From Aphrophora alni (taxonomy: Eukaryota; Arthropoda; Insecta; Hemiptera; Aphrophoridae), in NCBI GenBank assembly GCA_963513935.1, contig OY740777.1:20679271-20743270 (forward strand): a stretch of 64,000 nt of DNA, read 5' to 3'. Positions within the stretch are counted from its first letter, which is position 1; each line of letters opens with the position of its first letter. This document shows, in pieces, positions 63,335 to 64,000 of the stretch. Below the pieces are notes generated by a model, which saw nothing but the letters and a program-made list of their open reading frames with translations, was not told the DNA's origin and ran no database searches. Position numbers and translations under genes: made by a program.

Positions 63335-63390
63335 CTTGCCACGCTGCCTCTTTCCGCGTTAGTGTAGTGGGTTCGAGTAGGGTTCTTCTT

Positions 63391-63409
63391 GCCCCACGTT
63401 GGAACGCCA
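63391..63409 (-). other. primer binding site, LTR-proximal imperfect copy
   Basis: In element orientation TGGCGTTCCAACGTGGGGC, two bases after the LTR end (GGCA-AG). It differs from the distal copy by a GG-to-GAA-type change. Just beyond it, plus strand 63367-63377 reads GTGGGTTCGAG, which equals the T-arm sequence lying next to this region in tRNA-Lys. Confidence 0.7.
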
Positions 63410-63411
63410 CT

Positions 63412-64000
63412 TGCCACGCCGCTATTCTTTGCTGCTTCGACGCGAATTTAAGATTCTTGTTCCCTTTTTTGGAACACTATTATCACGAACTCTTAAACTC
63501 GCTGTACGATCACCACCGACTGGGCGAACCACCTTTCTTTTCAGAGCAGGCGCGGGCAAGGCCAAGATGCTCACTTTTACTTTTTTAAATCAAAGATTTT
63601 GCAACTCTTGGCTCTAATAAGTATGAGCTTGTCCTCATAAACTTACTAAATTTTAATTAACGCAAAATTCCCTGAATTTTATCTCAATGCTCGATTATTT
63701 AACTTTTTTACGATTAACTCTCTCTCTCTCCAAGGTCGTGCCTTTTGGGAGAAATCGGCTCTTAAGTTCAGATGATAACTTTTTAAAATTTTCAAATTAT
63801 ATTACCAGAGCACATATATATAAAATTTATGTTAAAACAAAGTTAATAGCATACACAGAATGGATTTATATTAAAAACACAACAAAATTTAGAAATGAAT
63901 TATTTGTATATTATCTCCTCTTTTCCACAGAAAAATTTTATATCCAAAATTTTTTTTTAACCACACAAAACAATTTAATTGAACAATAACACAACTATTT
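63412..64000 (-). repeat. 5' LTR, incomplete at the window end
   Basis: Its first 589 bp on the plus strand align with 54145 onward. Bases 63412-63448 carry several differences; after that the copies match except for two bases in a TA run. The remaining ~1.9 kb lie outside the window. Confidence 0.93.

Larger units (their letters stand above)
54145..64000 (-). mobile_element. near-complete Ty3/gypsy LTR retrotransposon
   Basis: Minus-strand order from right to left: 5' LTR (cut by the window end), duplicated tRNA-Lys primer binding site, leader, gag in two parts, -1 frameshift site, pol, 1-kb 3' untranslated region, polypurine tract, 3' LTR. Domain order protease-RT-RNase H-integrase marks Ty3/gypsy. 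A GPY/F module follows the integrase and no env frame exists. Long (2.5 kb) LTRs and a tRNA-Lys primer recall the Osvaldo/Ulysses lineage of insects; that placement is inference. Apart from about 37 bp near the primer binding site and a 2-bp microsatellite change, the visible 589 bp of the 5' LTR equals the 3' LTR, so insertion is recent. Right flank is not in the window, so the target duplication (left candidate CTCT, 54141-54144) cannot be tested. Confidence 0.95.

Noticed and set aside
63399..63617. Plus-strand frames of about 70 codons inside the LTRs (also 54144-54350)
   Set aside because: Identical because the LTRs are identical; opposite to transcription of the element and without a known domain.

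Overview
The window looks like nuclear DNA of an AT-rich arthropod, most likely an insect. Evidence: no prokaryotic gene density, long non-coding stretches, simple repeats, MITEs, and insect-type LTR retrotransposons of the Ty3/gypsy and BEL/Pao groups. I cannot name the species. No complete host gene is visible. One short coding-like segment (22242-22480, minus) may be an exon.

Left part (1-10.8 kb): a 1.9 kb satellite built from a 15-bp monomer with higher-order organisation (about 1447-3310), a hAT-like MITE with an 8-9 bp target duplication (6338-6618), a 63-bp direct duplication, and a fragment related to the 5' part of a BEL/Pao relic.

Middle part (10.8-46.8 kb): two diverged, same-orientation copies of one non-coding segment. 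Block I is about 10840-21510 and Block II about 30690-46815. Block II is longer because it contains a partial internal tandem copy (from about 36655), a 2.5 kb solo LTR with a 4-bp target duplication and matching empty sites in its paralogues, a foldback element, and a decayed BEL/Pao gag-pol fragment. One 84-bp stretch is identical between the blocks while its surroundings are strongly diverged. It carries a palindromic TAAT-GT-ATTA homeodomain-type site and two CATCTG E-boxes, so it is a candidate enhancer. Hammerhead-ribozyme-like motifs (CUGANGA - stem II - GAAAC) occur in or beside inverted-repeat elements at 12.8, 31.5, 38.0 and 38.35 kb, with a weaker one at 49.1 kb.

Right part (54.1-64 kb): a nearly complete Ty3/gypsy retrotransposon on the minus strand. 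Its 3' LTR is complete at left and its 5' LTR is cut by the window end. It has a polypurine tract, an intact pol (protease, reverse transcriptase, RNase H, integrase, GPY/F), a gag divided by one in-frame TAA, a canonical A AAA AAC -1 frameshift heptamer at the gag stop, and a tRNA-Lys primer binding site that is present twice. The LTRs are almost identical after the first ~37 bp, so the insertion is young. The solo LTR at 33-35.4 kb is an older relative.
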